From contig NZ_CABDUX010000001.1 of assembly GCF_901411515.1 (NCBI RefSeq), positions 1,116,001 to 1,180,000 on the forward strand: a stretch of DNA of 64,000 nucleotides. Direction: 5' to 3'. This DNA comes from Raoultibacter phocaeensis (GTDB lineage: Bacteria > Actinomycetota > Coriobacteriia > Coriobacteriales > Eggerthellaceae). Made by a program: the position numbers and the translations under genes. Shown here piece by piece: positions 41,388 through 51,600 of this stretch. The stretch's first letter is position 1, and every line of letters starts with the position of its first letter. Below the pieces are notes generated by a model that was given only the letters and a program-made list of their open reading frames with translations, did not search any database and had not been told where the DNA came from.

Positions 41388-42722
41388 ATGTTTTCGGAAA
41401 GCGACGTTATCGAATTCAAGCGCGAGTTTTCGCGAACGACGCTCAAGACGGTGGTCGCCTTCGCCAACACGCGTGGCGGCATCGTATACCTTGGTATCGA
41501 AGACGATGGCGAAATCTGCGGCGTTGAAGACCCCGATGCCACCATGCTCGCGGCTGCCAATTCCATTCGGAGCTCGATCAAGCCGAATACTTCGATGATC
41601 GTGCAGTGCGAGCGCATGGAGATGAACGGGAAGCATGTGGTCGGCATCCGTGTCGAGCGGGGCGCTAACCGACCGTACTATATGGCCGATAAGGGAATGC
41701 GGCCAGAGGGCGTCTACATTCGTCAGGGTTCGGCTTCGTTCATGGCCACAGAAGCCGAGATCGTCGACATGTTGAAAGCCTCCCAGAAAGACTCGTTCGA
41801 AGCGCGCCGATGCCTGCATCAAGCGCTCACGTTTTCAGAGACGAGCAAAGCCTTCGAAAACCAGAAGCTCGAATTCGGCGATGCACAACTGCGAACGCTC
41901 GGGTTCGTCGATGAAGACGGCCAGTTCACCAACCTTGCCTGGTTGTTGTCTGATCAGTGCACCTGCTCGATCAAGCTCGCGCATTTCTTCGGCACCAAGC
42001 GCATCACCTTTAAGGATCGGTTGGAAACGAGGGGATCGTTGCTTGCCCAATTCGATCAAGCGTGCCATTTTTTAGCAGAACACACGCACTATAAAACGCG
42101 GTTCGTCGATATGAGGCGGGAAGACTACGATGACTATCCGCCCGATGCGGTGCGCGAGGTGCTGGTAAACGCTCTTGTCCACCAAGACTTCGATAGCGGC
42201 GCACCACCGCTCGTGAGCGTTCTGGAAGATCGTCTCGAAACCGTGTCGCATGGCGGGCTGCCGGCTTCCTATTCGCTCAGTGAATTCCAGATGGACGTCT
42301 CGGTGCTGCGCAATCCGAGGCTCGCCCACGTGTTTTACCGGCTGGGGCTGATCGAGGCGTACGGTACCGGTATTGCACGTATTTTCGAGGCGTACGAAAG
42401 AAGTGAAACCGGACCCGTTTTCGACATCACAAAACACGTGTTCAAGGTTGTGCTGCCCAATCGAAATGCAACCCATGCGTCTGACGGTGAAGAGCGCGGC
42501 AGGCGGGATATCCACGGTGGCGATGAGTTGGGCAATCAAGAACGTCTCGTGTTTTCGGTCATCGAAGAGCAAGGGCCGCTCAAGCGCAGCGAGCTTCAGG
42601 AGCGCTTCGATTTCTCGCAAGCTACGCTTCTGCGCATCCTCAAGCGCCTCGAAGAGAAGGGGCTCGTACGCGCCGAAGGCAACACCCGTCGCCGTGTGTA
42701 CCGTGTGCTGGTAGCAGAGTAA
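41388..42722 (+). CDS. AlbA_2/Schlafen-type ATP-binding transcriptional regulator
   Basis: This 444-residue protein has an N-terminal AlbA_2 (Schlafen-like) domain (residues 1-120: DVIEFKREFSRTTLKTVVAF and FANTRGGIVYLGIEDDGEIC), a central HATPase_c_4-type domain (VREVLVNALVHQDFDSG and RLGLIEAYGTGIARI) and a C-terminal winged helix (about residues 380-444, QATLLRILKRLEEKGLVRAEG). The family is common in gut bacteria and often autoregulates; an inverted repeat lies directly upstream. ATG 41388 follows GAAAGGAGCC. Function in stress or mobile-element control is possible but not shown. Confidence 0.88.
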   Translation: MFSESDVIEFKREFSRTTLKTVVAFANTRGGIVYLGIEDDGEICGVEDPDATMLAAANSIRSSIKPNTSMIVQCERMEMNGKHVVGIRVERGANRPYYMADKGMRPEGVYIRQGSASFMATEAEIVDMLKASQKDSFEARRCLHQALTFSETSKAFENQKLEFGDAQLRTLGFVDEDGQFTNLAWLLSDQCTCSIKLAHFFGTKRITFKDRLETRGSLLAQFDQACHFLAEHTHYKTRFVDMRREDYDDYPPDAVREVLVNALVHQDFDSGAPPLVSVLEDRLETVSHGGLPASYSLSEFQMDVSVLRNPRLAHVFYRLGLIEAYGTGIARIFEAYERSETGPVFDITKHVFKVVLPNRNATHASDGEERGRRDIHGGDELGNQERLVFSVIEEQGPLKRSELQERFDFSQATLLRILKRLEEKGLVRAEGNTRRRVYRVLVAE

Positions 42723-42810
42723 ACGAAACCATTCCGGAAAACGGCTGTACTGTGAGCGTGCGTATGTCTACGCTTTTGAACACAACGAAAAACACAAACT
42801 GCAGTGAGCC

Positions 42811-44199
42811 TTACGCAACCGGCGCCCATACGCGCACAAGGCAGACCTTCTTCGTCGTGCCGTCGATGCTCGTGTTGTTCACGCTTGCATACGTTACGAA
42901 GGTCGACGTGCTGCCCGTGGTGGCGAGGTAGTCGCCCTCTTTCCCGCTACCGCTTTCGGTGGGAAGCGCGAAATACGTCATCGATCCGATATCGACGCCG
43001 CACACTGCACGCGTCGATTTCACGATGAACCAGCTGCCGCACCACGCGGGCGCTGCGGTAGGGCTGCGGGTCCACGAAAACCAGGGAAGCCCGTCGTACG
43101 CTTCGGCTGCGTGCGTTTGCGCGGGCGTGTACGTGCCGATCTTCGCAATGCCGTCGCCGTAGTTGTACCACGCATCGAACGAGAACGTGAATCCGTTTGC
43201 GCCGTATCCCGCTTCGAGCGGCTTCATGGCGCTGGGCAGCACAACCTTGTCGAGGACGGTGCCCGAATCGGCATCGATAAGCGTGAGCTGGTGGTTGACG
43301 CCCGAGCTGTTCGTGCGGGGCGTGATGACGAGGCTGTCGGACGTGGGGTAGGGCGGCGTGCTCATGCGGCCGGTTGACGCGTATACGGTGTCGATTGCGC
43401 CGTTCGAGCCGAACCGAGAGCGTTTGAGCAGCGAATCGGACGTGGTGCGCTCACCACCGAGCGCGGGAAGCACCTGCCAAAACGCGTTCATGCCGACCGC
43501 CGCGATCGTCGGCGTTTCCCAATCGGCAGCCAAGCCCTCTTCGAGCAAGGTGGGTGTACCGAGCGCGCCATCGGAGAGCGATGCCGCGAAGATGCGCCAC
43601 ATGCCGTCGAGGATGTTCGACTCGGTCCAGATAACCCCCTGCTCGCTTGTGCGAACGTCGTAGATGTCGTAGCCCTCCGCTTGCCCCACGGCTTCCTCGA
43701 GCACGGTTGTGCGTTCGCCGCTTCCCAGGTACAAAAGCGCTACCTGGGTGAGGGGCCGTGCCGATTCTTCGGTGGGAAGCAGGCATGCGGCAACGGAGTC
43801 GTTGTTCGTCCAGAGAAGGGTTCCGTACGGAAGCTCGAAACTTCCGACGAGCGTGACGTAGTTGCTGAGTTCCGCTTCGTCGATGGCGGTACAGTTATCC
43901 GAGAGCGAAACGGCGTCGACGGGCACCTGAAGGGTTGCGACCGTTTCTTCGGGATCCTCGCTCTGTGTTGCGTTGTACACGGCGAACCCACCGCCCGCAA
44001 GCGCCGCCGCCGCACCGATACCGAGCGCTCCGTAGAGAAAATGGCGGCGTGTGAGGAGCGTTTGGCCGTGGGTAGGGCGCGAGGGCGAAGGCGCGGGCGT
44101 CCGCGAAGGCGGTGCAGCCTTCTTCCTTGTGTAGGCGCGCTTTGCATTCATCTGCTTAGCGTGAGCGCGCTTCGCGTGTGTCGGTCTGCGTTCGGGCAC
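42811..44199 (-). CDS. Tat-signal extracytoplasmic protein of unknown function
   Basis: This 462-residue protein has a basic N-terminal stretch, then a Tat-like motif LTRRHFLYGALGIGAAAALAG at about residues 49-69. The rest is rich in Thr, Ser, Gly and aromatic residues with repeated strand-turn patterns (for example LPWFSWTRSP and GVDIGSMTYFALP), which suggests a beta-propeller or other beta-rich fold outside the cell. No catalytic signature is recognised. GTG 44199 is taken as start, with only a weak ribosome site; ATG 44151 is an alternative. It is divergent from a two-component system (44436), which may regulate it. Confidence 0.7.
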   Translation of the reverse strand: MPERRPTHAKRAHAKQMNAKRAYTRKKAAPPSRTPAPSPSRPTHGQTLLTRRHFLYGALGIGAAAALAGGGFAVYNATQSEDPEETVATLQVPVDAVSLSDNCTAIDEAELSNYVTLVGSFELPYGTLLWTNNDSVAACLLPTEESARPLTQVALLYLGSGERTTVLEEAVGQAEGYDIYDVRTSEQGVIWTESNILDGMWRIFAASLSDGALGTPTLLEEGLAADWETPTIAAVGMNAFWQVLPALGGERTTSDSLLKRSRFGSNGAIDTVYASTGRMSTPPYPTSDSLVITPRTNSSGVNHQLTLIDADSGTVLDKVVLPSAMKPLEAGYGANGFTFSFDAWYNYGDGIAKIGTYTPAQTHAAEAYDGLPWFSWTRSPTAAPAWCGSWFIVKSTRAVCGVDIGSMTYFALPTESGSGKEGDYLATTGSTSTFVTYASVNNTSIDGTTKKVCLVRVWAPVA

Positions 44200-44435
44200 G
44201 GTCTACGCTTTCTATATAACGGGGATTGGTGCGCGATTCGCGTGGGCAAGCCTCTGAACTCGGCAAATGACCCCGTACTCCGTTTGAGTTACTTTGCACG
44301 TTTATTGTGTCATTTACCGTACAGCTTAGAGGCCAAAACACATCAATTGCTACAATAAACGCAAACACGGTCCCGCATTCGTACTCCTGCGGATTAGGCG
44401 GAATAGACTGAACCGATGAGCTTGAGGAGATTTCC

Positions 44436-45146
44436 ATGAGCAACGAAACGAGACGTATCCTGCTGGTCGAGGACGAGAAGGCGATCCGCGATGCGGTCAC
44501 CGCGTACCTCGAGCGCGAGAATTATTGGGTCACGGCGGTTGGCGACGGCCAGGAGGCCCTGGAAGAGTTTTCTAAGCACCACTTCGATCTGGTCATCCTC
44601 GATCTTATGCTTCCCCGTGTGCCGGGCGAGCGCGTATGTCGCGCTATTCGCGACAATTCCGATGTGCCGATCATCATGCTCACGGCAAAAGGCGAAGTCG
44701 AGGATCGCATCATTGGCCTTGAGCTCGGTGCCGATGACTACTTGGTGAAACCGTTCAGCCCCCGCGAGCTCGTGGCCCGCTCCCGTGCGCTTCTGCGCCG
44801 CGTGCATGCCGATTCCGAGCCGCAGCGCGAGGTGCTCGAGTTCGGCGAGCTCACGATCGACGTGTCGGGCCACAAAGTGCTCGTCAACAACGAGGAGATC
44901 GATCTGACGGCGAGTGAGTTCAAGCTGCTGACCACGCTGTCCCGCTATCCGGGGCGTGTGTATTCGCGTATGGAGCTTGTCGAGAAGGTGCTCGGCTACG
45001 ATTTCGAGGGCTACGAGCGCACGATCGATTCCCACGTGAAGAACCTCCGCGCCAAGATCGGCGATAACCCGCGCAATCCCAAATGGTTGCACACCGTGCA
45101 TGGCGTGGGGTATCGCTTCGAAGATCCCACCAAAGCCGGCCAGTAA
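44436..45146 (+). CDS. OmpR/PhoB-family response regulator
   Basis: This 236-residue regulator has the receiver pocket EDE at residues 12-14, phosphoacceptor Asp56 in LVILDLMLP, Thr in LTAKGEVEDR and Lys in DDYLVKPFSP, then a winged-helix effector domain ending TVHGVGYRFE. The cognate kinase gene begins nine bases downstream. ATG 44436 follows TTGAGGAG. Confidence 0.95.
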   Translation: MSNETRRILLVEDEKAIRDAVTAYLERENYWVTAVGDGQEALEEFSKHHFDLVILDLMLPRVPGERVCRAIRDNSDVPIIMLTAKGEVEDRIIGLELGADDYLVKPFSPRELVARSRALLRRVHADSEPQREVLEFGELTIDVSGHKVLVNNEEIDLTASEFKLLTTLSRYPGRVYSRMELVEKVLGYDFEGYERTIDSHVKNLRAKIGDNPRNPKWLHTVHGVGYRFEDPTKAGQ

Positions 45147-45155
45147 GAACCTTCG

Positions 45156-46865
45156 GTGGTCAAACGAGAGAATATAGCCGCCGATCCCGACGGCGGTGCG
45201 CGCCACCCCCGCGTTTGGTCGAACTTAACTTACACGACCCGCTTAACCGTATCGTTTGCCGCGATCGCCGCCATGACGGCGCTCGTGGCAATCGGCGTGC
45301 TCTCATTTGTGTGGGAGCAGCATTTTCAGAGTTACACGCGCGACAATCAGAAGGTTGTTGCAAACGGAGTCGCGATTCAGATCGCCGATCGGTTCGCCAC
45401 AAACGGGGGCTTCTATACCGATGACGGCAGCCTAAGTGAATACGTGGTCAAGCCCGCTATCGACAAGTACAACGATTCGGAAACCAAAGGGTTAGGCATT
45501 GCCGTTTTCGAGAAGGGCAATCCCGAGCCGCTCTGGTTCAGCACGCTTGCCGATAAGACGGAAAACGGCGAGGATGATGCCAAGGCCGAAGGACAAGCTC
45601 AAGTTTCAGACAATACCCCGGTCGATGCGCAAACAGGTGAGGACGATACGGCCGATCCGACCGACGGGCAAGCAGATCACAACGATCAGCCCGCACAGGA
45701 TGATAGCACAGCAAACGGCCAGCCCGAGGCGCAAGCAGGAGCCCAAGCGCCGAATTTTTCGCAAGAGATATTCGGCGTGCCGAGCAAAGGCGAGCGGGTG
45801 GATGCCAGCATCAAGGTTGGCGACGAGGTGGTCGGCTCGGTTTCAGTATGGCTCTACGGATCGAGCACGCTTCTGACCACGCAGGACATCGAATTCCGCG
45901 AGAAGTCCTACCAAGCCATGATCTTCGCGGCCGCCATCGCCATCATTCTTTCGCTCTGCATCGGCTTTCTCTTCGCGCGCAATCTCGTGCGGCCGATCAA
46001 CCGCATGACCACGACCGCGAAAGCCATTGCCGAGGGCGATATGTCGGCGCGCACCAACATGCGCGGCGACGACGAGATTTCGCGTCTCGGCGAGACGTTC
46101 GATGCGATGGCGGAATCGGTCGAGAAGGATCGCGAGCTCGAACGGCGCCTTACCACCGACGTCGCTCATGAGCTGCGCACGCCGCTCATGGCCATCCAGT
46201 CGACGGTCGAGGCGATGGTCGACGGTGTGTTCGTGGCCGATACCGAGCGCTTGGAAACCGTGAACTCGGAAGTGCAGCGGTTGAGCCGTCTCGTTGACGC
46301 GCTGCTCAAGCTCGCGCGGCTTGAAAACCGCTCCACGCCCATGAAAGAAGAGGTTGTCGACGTGGGATCGCTCATCGCGGGCATCGTTTCCACGCATGAG
46401 GCGTTCGTCAACGATTCGGGTCTCACGATGGAGTTCAAAACGCAGCCCGACGTGTACGTGTACGGCGATGCCGACATGATTCGCCAGGCTACCGCGAACC
46501 TCATCTCCAATGCGGTGCGCTACACGCCCGAAGGCGGCCATGTTACGGTCAGCGTGAAGAAGGGCGACATCATGGCGTCGATAGCGGTGAAGGATACCGG
46601 CATCGGCCTTTCGCCCGAAGAAGCCAAGATGGTGTTCTCGCGTTTCTGGCGTGCCGATGCAGGCCGCAACCGCGAAAGCGGGGGGCTCGGCGTAGGACTT
46701 GCGGTGGTGAAGGAGATCGTCGATCGTCACGGCGGATGGGTGCACGTCGAGGGCAAACCGAACGAGGGAGCGACGTTCACGATCTACATTCCGCTTTACG
46801 ATGAAAACAGGGTGAAAAACCGAACCAAAAACAAGGAAAAGTCGAAGTCGCGTTCGAAGAAGTAG
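45156..46865 (+). CDS. Sensor histidine kinase with acidic extracytoplasmic insert
   Basis: This 569-residue kinase has a first helix near residue 35, a sensor loop containing a long acidic, Asp/Gln/Thr-rich low-complexity insert (about residues 130-200), a second helix (YQAMIFAAAIAIILSLCIGF), a HAMP linker (RNLVRPINRMTTTAKAIAEG), the H-box VAHELRTPLMAIQS and a HATPase domain (NLISNAVRYTPEGG, VKDTGIGLSPEE and GGLGVGLAVVKEIV). The C-terminus is strongly basic (NRTKNKEKSKSRSKK). GTG 45156 is nine bases after the regulator stop. The stimulus is unknown; an envelope signal is likely from the architecture. Confidence 0.93.
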   Translation: MVKRENIAADPDGGARHPRVWSNLTYTTRLTVSFAAIAAMTALVAIGVLSFVWEQHFQSYTRDNQKVVANGVAIQIADRFATNGGFYTDDGSLSEYVVKPAIDKYNDSETKGLGIAVFEKGNPEPLWFSTLADKTENGEDDAKAEGQAQVSDNTPVDAQTGEDDTADPTDGQADHNDQPAQDDSTANGQPEAQAGAQAPNFSQEIFGVPSKGERVDASIKVGDEVVGSVSVWLYGSSTLLTTQDIEFREKSYQAMIFAAAIAIILSLCIGFLFARNLVRPINRMTTTAKAIAEGDMSARTNMRGDDEISRLGETFDAMAESVEKDRELERRLTTDVAHELRTPLMAIQSTVEAMVDGVFVADTERLETVNSEVQRLSRLVDALLKLARLENRSTPMKEEVVDVGSLIAGIVSTHEAFVNDSGLTMEFKTQPDVYVYGDADMIRQATANLISNAVRYTPEGGHVTVSVKKGDIMASIAVKDTGIGLSPEEAKMVFSRFWRADAGRNRESGGLGVGLAVVKEIVDRHGGWVHVEGKPNEGATFTIYIPLYDENRVKNRTKNKEKSKSRSKK

Positions 46866-46950
46866 CCCGTCATGCTATCGTGTCCTTTTGCGGTAGCGTG
46901 CGAATACTGCACGGTTTGGACACAGGCCCAAGGAAGGAAGATCAAGCGAC

Positions 46951-47823
46951 ATGACCGGAATCGATATCAAACCCGATGCGCAGGGAAAAGTGCGCGATCT
47001 GTACGATCTCGGCGACAAGCTCTTGCTCGTCGCATCGGATCGGATCTCGGCGTTCGATTACATCCTCGAGGATGAGATTCCCTATAAAGGCCAGGTGCTC
47101 ACGCAGCTTTCGTGCTTCTGGTTCGAACTGCTTGACGGCGTGATCGAGAATCATCTGATTTCGGCTGACGTTGCCGATCTGCCCGAGCAGTTCAAGCCCT
47201 ATGAAGACTACCTGCGCGGACGATTCATGCTCGTGAAAAAGGCCGACATGTTCCCGATCGAATGCATCGTGCGCGGCTACCTTGCGGGTAGCGGCCTCAA
47301 AGAGTACGAGCGCGAAGGCACCGTGTGCGGCATCGAACTGCCCGAGGGTTTGGTGAATTCGTCCAAGCTCGAAGACCCCCTCTTCACGCCTTCGACCAAA
47401 GCCGAAATCGGCGATCACGACGAGAACATCAGTTTCGCGCGCACCGCCGAGCTTATCGGCCAGTCGGATGCCGAAGCGCTGCGCGACCTGTCGATCAACG
47501 TGTATTCGACGGCGCGTGACCATGCGGCTGAGCAGGGCATCATCATAGCCGATACGAAGTTCGAATTCGGGCGTTTGGGCGATAGCATCATCCTGGCCGA
47601 CGAAGTGCTTACCCCCGATTCGTCGCGGTTCTGGGCGGCCGACACGTATGCGCCCGGCCAAGAGCAGCCGAGCTTCGACAAGCAGTTCGTGCGCAACTGG
47701 CTGAACGACAACTGGGATCGCACGGGCAATCCGCCCCGCCTTCCGCAGGACATCATCGATAAGACGAGCGAGAAGTATATACAAGCCTACGAGCGCATCA
47801 CCGGGCGCACGTTCGAGAAGTAA
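46951..47823 (+). CDS. purC: Phosphoribosylaminoimidazole-succinocarboxamide synthase
   Basis: This 290-residue SAICAR synthetase condenses CAIR with aspartate in purine synthesis. It has GKVRDLYDLGDKLLLVASDR and ISAFDYIL at the N-terminus, ECIVRGYLAGSGLKEY in the middle and IIIADTKFEFGR with ILADEVLTPDSSRFW later. The length is that of the longer bacterial form. It precedes purL in the same orientation with one small membrane-protein gene between. ATG 46951 follows AAGGAAGGAAG at a slightly long spacing. Confidence 0.96.
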   Translation: MTGIDIKPDAQGKVRDLYDLGDKLLLVASDRISAFDYILEDEIPYKGQVLTQLSCFWFELLDGVIENHLISADVADLPEQFKPYEDYLRGRFMLVKKADMFPIECIVRGYLAGSGLKEYEREGTVCGIELPEGLVNSSKLEDPLFTPSTKAEIGDHDENISFARTAELIGQSDAEALRDLSINVYSTARDHAAEQGIIIADTKFEFGRLGDSIILADEVLTPDSSRFWAADTYAPGQEQPSFDKQFVRNWLNDNWDRTGNPPRLPQDIIDKTSEKYIQAYERITGRTFEK

Positions 47824-47895
47824 ATCGCCGCGGACGCCCGTCTGGCAGGGTGCAGGTGGGCACGCAGGCAGGCACAACAAGGAGACAGAAGCGCA

Positions 47896-48567
47896 ATGAG
47901 CCAAAGAAACCCGATGAACGATCGTTACACGACCGACGACCACAAGGGGCAAACGCGCAAGAGCGCGGCAACGATGAAGCCGAAATCGAAAGCGGCCTCA
48001 TCGGTGCGCGTCCAAAGCACCACGAAGACGAAACAGCAGAAGAAGGCGGAGCAGAAAGCGGCACGCCAAAAGCAGTCGCAGATCGATCGCAAGTATTACA
48101 ACCCCCCGACCGAGCAGTACAAGAAGCTGCGTCGTCTGTGGTGGATTCTGCTTGTCGGCGCAATCGCCATGACGGCGTTCTCGTGGCTTTCACGCTCGTG
48201 GTTCCCCAACACCGAAATGGTGAGCTTCGTTGCACTCGGACTTGCCTACGTGCTGATCATTGCAGCTCTGTACATCGACTTCTCCAAGATCCGCAAGGTG
48301 CGCCGCGCCTATCAGGAAGAGATGGAAGCGAAGAAGACCAAAGAGGTCCGCGCCATGGAGAAGCAGGCCAAGGCCGAACAGCTGCAGAAGAAGGCCGCTG
48401 CGAAGGACGACGGAGCCGACAAGCCGGCTGTTGAGGCGCCGAAGAAGCGCAGTTTGTTCGGTAGCGGGTTCAGGTTGTCGAAGGCCGAAGCCGACAAGAC
48501 TGCCAAGAAGGCGGAAAAGGTCGAGGTGGCATCTCAGAAGGACGAAACGGACGCTTCGTCCAAATAA
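47896..48567 (+). CDS. Small basic two-helix membrane protein
   Basis: This 223-residue protein has a basic, Lys/Gln-rich N-terminal segment, two adjacent helices (WWILLVGAIAMTAFSWLS and MVSFVALGLAYVLIIAALYI) and a charged Lys/Glu/Ala-rich C-terminal tail with likely coiled coil. It resembles the actinobacterial DUF3043-like proteins; no function is established. It lies between purC and purL, 72 bases after purC, but the link to purine synthesis is only positional. ATG 47896 follows GGAGACAGAA. Confidence 0.75.
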   Translation: MSQRNPMNDRYTTDDHKGQTRKSAATMKPKSKAASSVRVQSTTKTKQQKKAEQKAARQKQSQIDRKYYNPPTEQYKKLRRLWWILLVGAIAMTAFSWLSRSWFPNTEMVSFVALGLAYVLIIAALYIDFSKIRKVRRAYQEEMEAKKTKEVRAMEKQAKAEQLQKKAAAKDDGADKPAVEAPKKRSLFGSGFRLSKAEADKTAKKAEKVEVASQKDETDASSK

Positions 48568-48674
48568 AGTAGTTTTCTTGCGGCGAGCGAGGGGTCGGGG
48601 TCAAGTTGGTATGAAGTACCCGTGGTTTCTGAGCTGGCCGCTTCGGTTTGCATGAGGAAGGTAGGGACCTATTC

Positions 48675-51600
48675 ATGGTTTCTCGTGTCTACGTGGAAAA
48701 AAAGCCCGGTTTCGACGTGGAGGCGCAGCAGCTGCACGAAGAGCTGCAAAGCATTTTGGGAATCGAACGGCTTCGCGGCTTGCGGCTTGTGAACCGCTAC
48801 GATGTCGAGGGGATATCGGAGACGCTCTTCGAACAGTGCGTTCCGACGGTGTTCAGCGAGCCGCAGACCGATATCGCGTCGACCGCGATGCCCGAGACGT
48901 GCGGCGCGTACGTATTCGCGGTCGAGTATCTTCCCGGCCAGTTTGACCAGCGCGCCGATTCGGCGAGCGAGTGCATCCAGCTCATCAGCCAGGGCGAGCG
49001 CCCCGTCGTGCGCAGCGCGAAAGTGTACATGCTCGAAGGCGATTTGACCGAAAGCGACATTGCCGCCATCAAGCACTACGTGATCAATCCGATCGAAGCG
49101 CGCGAGGCGTCGCTTGAGGTGCGCGACACCCTCCAGATGCCTCAGCCGGTACCCGCCATGGTGGAGGTGCTCGACGGATTCTTGGAGCTTGACGAAGCGG
49201 GGCTTGCCGCGTTCATCGAAGAGCGCGGTCTGGCGATGGATCTGGCGGATATCGTGTTCTGCCAGCAGTACTTCGCCGAAGAAGGCCGCAACCCCACGAT
49301 CACCGAAATCAAAATGATCGATACGTACTGGTCGGACCATTGCCGTCACACCACGTTCGGCACCGAGCTTTCGGTAGAGGCGATCGACGACGAGGCCGTG
49401 CGCACCGCTTTTGAGAAGTACCTTGCCATGCGCCACGAACTCGGACGCGATGAGAAGCCCGTGTGCCTCATGGACATGGGCACGATCGGCGCGCGCTACC
49501 TCAAGGCGAAGGGCATTCTAACCGGACTCGATGAGTCCGAGGAGATCAATGCCTGCACCGTGCGCGTGAAGGTCGATGTGGACGGCGAGGAGCAGGATTG
49601 GCTGTACCTCTTCAAGAACGAGACGCACAACCATCCCACCGAAATCGAGCCGTTCGGCGGCGCGGCAACCTGCGTGGGAGGTGCCATCCGCGATCCGCTT
49701 TCAGGGCGCAGCTACGTGTACCAAGCCATGCGTGTGACTGGTGCGGCCGATCCGCTCGTGCCGGTTTCCGAAACGCTGCCGGGAAAGCTGCCGCAGCGCA
49801 AGCTCGTAACCACGGCCGCCGCCGGTTATTCTTCCTACGGCAACCAGATCGGCCTTGCAACGGGCCAGGTGAACGAATTGTACCATCCCGGTTACGCGGC
49901 CAAGCGCATGGAAATCGGCGCCGTTGTGGGGGCGACGCCTGCCGACCACGTGCGTCGCGAGACGCCGGCACCGGGCGATGTGATCGTGCTCTTGGGCGGG
50001 CGTACGGGTCGCGACGGCATCGGCGGGGCCACGGGTTCTTCCAAGGCGCATACGCTCGGATCGCTCGAGAGCTGCGGTGCCGAAGTGCAGAAGGGCAACG
50101 CGCCTGTCGAGCGTAAGATCCAGCGTCTGTTCCGCCGGAAAGACGCCTGCGAGCTCATCAAGCGCTGCAATGATTTCGGGGCAGGCGGCGTGTCGGTTGC
50201 AGTCGGAGAGCTGGCCGATGGCCTGCATATCGATCTGAACCGCGTGCCGAAGAAGTACGACGGTCTCGATGGCACCGAACTCGCGATCTCGGAGAGCCAA
50301 GAGCGCATGGCCGTGGCGCTTGCGCCCGAAGATGTGGATACGTTTCTGCGCCTTGCCGTCGAGGAGAACCTCGAGGCCACGCCGATCGCCACGGTGACTG
50401 AAGAGGCGCGCGTACGCATGGAGTGGAACGGCGAGACCATCGTGGATGTGAGCCGCGCGTTCCTTGCCTCGAACGGTGCACCGAAACAGCAGAGCGTGCG
50501 GGTGGCCGAGGGCGGCGCATACGAGCGCACGTGGCCCGGCACGACGCTTACCGAGCGCATGCATGCGCTCGTGACCGATTTGAATGTGGCTTCCAACAAG
50601 GGCCTTTCCGAGCGGTTCGATTCGACGATCGGCGCGGCGAGCGTGCTTATGCCCTTCGGCGGATCGCGCCAGCTCACGCCGAGCATGGCTATGGTGGCCA
50701 AGCTGCCCGTCGACGGGGAGACGACCACGTGCAGCGGCATGGCGTGGGGCTTCAATCCGTATCTCACCGAGGCGAACCCCTACGTCGGGTCGTACATCGC
50801 CGTCGTGGAGAGCGTTTCTAAGCTTGCAGCCGCAGGCTTCACGCGTAAGGACATGTACCTGACGTTTCAGGAGTACTTCGAGCGCTTGCGCAACGAACCC
50901 GTGCGGTGGGGCAAGCCCGCAGCAGCGGTTCTCGGCGCGCTCATGGCTCAGATCGATCTGGGTATCGGCTCCATCGGCGGCAAAGATTCCATGTCGGGCA
51001 GCTTCGAGGATCTCGATGTGCCGCCAACGCTCGTAAGCTTTGCAACGGCGGTGGGGTCGGTCGACCGTGTGACGTCGCCCGAGTTCAAGCAGGTGGGAAG
51101 CCGCGTGGTGCGGATAGCCCCGAGCGTCTATGACGGCGTGAAGCCTGCGGCGGAGGGCTTGCTCGAAGCGCTCGAAATCGTGGAAGGGCTCATCGGCGAA
51201 GGGTCAGCGCTCGCAGTATCGACCCCGGGATACGGGTGCACGGCGGAAGCGCTGTTCAAGATGTGTCTCGGCAATCGCATCGGCCTTGCGATGGAAGCAA
51301 GCGTGACGGCCGAGGAACTGTTCTCGCCCTCGTACGGGAGCTTCCTCGTGGAACTTGCCGCAGATGCCCCGCTTCCGAATGCGAGCGAGGGGGTATGCGT
51401 GGGCGTCGTGGGCACGACTACCGAAGCCTATGCGTTTTCGGCTGCAGGCGAGACGATCGATCTTGCCGAGCTGCAGGAAGCATGGGAGGGTAAGCTTGAG
51501 CCGGTATTCCCGTACCGCGCCGCGGGCGACGAGGTCGAAACGGTGAGCTTTACCGATGCGCTGCCGCTCACCTACAGCGGCTCGATTGCCAAGCCGCGCG

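Noticed and set aside
48648-48674. TTG-initiated extension of purL by nine residues
   Set aside because: ATG 48675 has a good ribosome site and begins the conserved PurL N-terminus.
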